A stretch of 53,265 nucleotides of DNA. Source: Symbiodinium natans. Taxonomy: Eukaryota > Sar > Dinophyceae > Suessiales > Symbiodiniaceae. This document shows positions 52,376-53,265 of this stretch, piece by piece. The position numbers were made by a program, and so were the translations under genes. Location: assembly GCA_905221605.1 (NCBI GenBank), contig CAJNDS010002450.1, positions 231,324-284,588 on the forward strand, in the 5' to 3' direction. The notes under the pieces were generated by a model. The model was not told the DNA's origin. It saw only the letters and a program-made list of their open reading frames with translations, and ran no database searches. Within the stretch, counting starts at the first letter, position 1. Every line of letters begins with the position of its first letter.

Positions 52376-52460
52376 CCCTAAACCCTAACCCCTAAACCCT
52401 AAGCCCTAAACCCTAAACCCTAAACCCTAAACTCTAAACCCTAAACTCTAAACCCCAAAA
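52376..52460 (-). repeat. CCCTAAA tract, degenerate
   Basis: About 12 units with CTCTAAA and CCCTAAG variants. It is the last telomeric tract of the window. Confidence 0.9.
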
Positions 52461-52594
52461 CCCCAAACCGTGGCTCGCAAAACCGTGGCTCGCATTGAAC
52501 GTAATTAGCGGGCGGGCACGGGCCGCTCGCACGGGTTCGGGTTGGTGGCGTGGACATTGCGCGACGGCAACCGTGGGGGGAGGCTACGCGTTAG

Positions 52595-52725
52595 CATCCC
52601 CGAAGGCCCTATTCAAATGTTTTAAAGCCCCTATGTTACTTCTTTCGGGGGACTATGCAACAATATCCCGCTCCCCCAAAACGCTATTCAAACTACTAAG
52701 GCCCCTACTTCTTTTGGGGGGATGC
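52595..52725 (+). repeat. Imperfect direct duplication
   Basis: Blocks CTATTCAAA, AAGCCCCTA/AGGCCCCTA, ACTTCTTT and GGGGGGA occur twice in order, about 76 bp apart. Confidence 0.6.
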
Positions 52726-52849
52726 CTGAAGGGTCGAAGGCTTCGCAGCCTTAACCTGAGCCGCTTAGGAACAGCGAGGTGGTTTAGGCTTCACTACTGG
52801 AGCAAGCCTGTTCATGAGCAAAGTTTTTAACATTCAGGCCTATTAGGTA

Positions 52850-52925
52850 TATAGGGACTTTATAGGTATGTATAGGGGTTTTCTAGGAGAATAAGATTGA
52901 GGGGTTGTTCTAAGGGTCCCTCCTT
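52850..52925 (+). repeat. Dispersed repeat shared with about 45,985-46,060
   Basis: GGTATGTATAGGGG, TTTTCTAGG-A-AAGATT and AGGGTCCCTCCTT appear in the same order at both places. Confidence 0.6.
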
Positions 52926-52953
52926 TAGGGAATTTGAGAAGGAGGTCTCCTAT

Positions 52954-53023
52954 ACTTGGAGGTTCATGGTAGCGGCACTTGTAACCCACATATAGGCCCC
53001 TTAAGTACCATGAACCTCCACGT
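52954..53023. repeat. MITE family A, short copy
   Basis: ACTTGGAGGTTCATGGTAGC and TTAAGTACCATGAACCTCCA pair closely with only about 30 bp between them, so the centre has been deleted. The last 240 bp of the window have no recognised feature. Confidence 0.75.
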
Positions 53024-53265
53024 AGGCATTGCAACCCTGGTGTCTGCAAGCCTCTGTCTACAGGCTGGGGCTACGGCGCGAGTGCTTGGAGCAAAGGCCA
53101 GCTGGTGTTTTGTTGAATGTAGGAAGAGTCTTGACTGCTCTGGCCTCGAGACCCTAACTCAAGCCTAAACCTTAGACATACCTTCATGGGTTCCCCTACT
53201 GCCCCCTCTCTATACTACCCCCTCTAGGTTCCCCCATACGGAAGGCTATTCCTACAAGCCGGAAG

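Larger units (their letters stand above)
21381..53265. other. Telomeric-repeat and MITE mosaic, gene-poor
   Basis: About 32 kb has no conventional long gene. It is built of interstitial TTTAGGG/CCCTAAA tracts in both orientations, short palindromic elements of at least five families, microsatellites, homopolymers and AT-rich islands. Between them lie short GC-rich exon-like islands. Stretches not listed separately hold unrecognised unique-looking sequence, often with degenerate telomeric words. The mixture of orientations shows that this is not one simple chromosome end. Confidence 0.85.

Noticed and set aside
21381-53265. CRISPR-like array, because of many regularly repeated short words
   Set aside because: The repeats are contiguous telomeric units or dispersed palindromes, without uniform spacers or cas genes, and the genome is eukaryotic.
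1-53265. tRNA, rRNA or snRNA genes
   Set aside because: None was recognised by eye; a covariance-model scan would be needed to exclude small ones.

Overview
The window looks like nuclear DNA of a dinoflagellate, or less likely another TTTAGGG-telomere alga such as a chromerid. The reasons are dense plant-type telomeric repeats (TTTAGGG/CCCTAAA), a nearly identical head-to-tail gene array, a 119-nt intron with a GC donor and AG acceptor flanked by direct repeats, a possible spliced-leader remnant upstream of an intronless gene, and no bacterial features. I recognised no rRNA, tRNA, CRISPR array or classical transposase.

Layout. Positions 1-4.2 kb hold no recognisable gene, only CA microsatellites and one copy of a dispersed repeat. 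At 4,249-5,679 lies an intronless gene for a 476-aa Cj0069-like (ATP-grasp-type) protein with an N-myristoylation-type start. At 8,183-10,548 a two-exon gene encodes a 745-aa membrane-anchored protein with two S51-peptidase-like halves; the first keeps the G-x-S-A-G nucleophile motif and the second has lost it. From about 11.6 to 21.4 kb a unit of about 3.4 kb is repeated three times head to tail. Each unit carries a two-exon alpha/beta-hydrolase gene of 519 aa. Copies 1 and 2 are intact. Copy 3 has two nonsense codons inside a cluster of changes at C. A decayed piece of the upstream part of the unit recurs near 24.07-24.44 kb.

From about 21.4 kb to the end the DNA is a mosaic of dozens of interstitial telomeric tracts in both orientations, several families of short palindromic MITE-like elements, microsatellites, homopolymers and two AT-rich islands. 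Telomeric tracts interrupt some elements, and one element is nested in another. Among the tracts sit short GC-rich islands (36-110 bp) that read open on the + strand with Ala/Gly/Ser/Lys/Arg-rich peptides and often end at plausible splice sites, some of them formed by the telomeric repeat itself (for example CAG|GTTTAGGG). Two islands, at 33.76 and 37.36 kb, encode the same motif (KLGMTLDDVIKTQ) with mostly silent differences. I read these as probable exons, or captured exon fragments, with telomeric-repeat introns. This is the most unusual feature of the window and it rests on inference that RNA data could settle.

No pathway links the recognised genes. All predicted genes are on the + strand, as in the unidirectional gene clusters of dinoflagellates.
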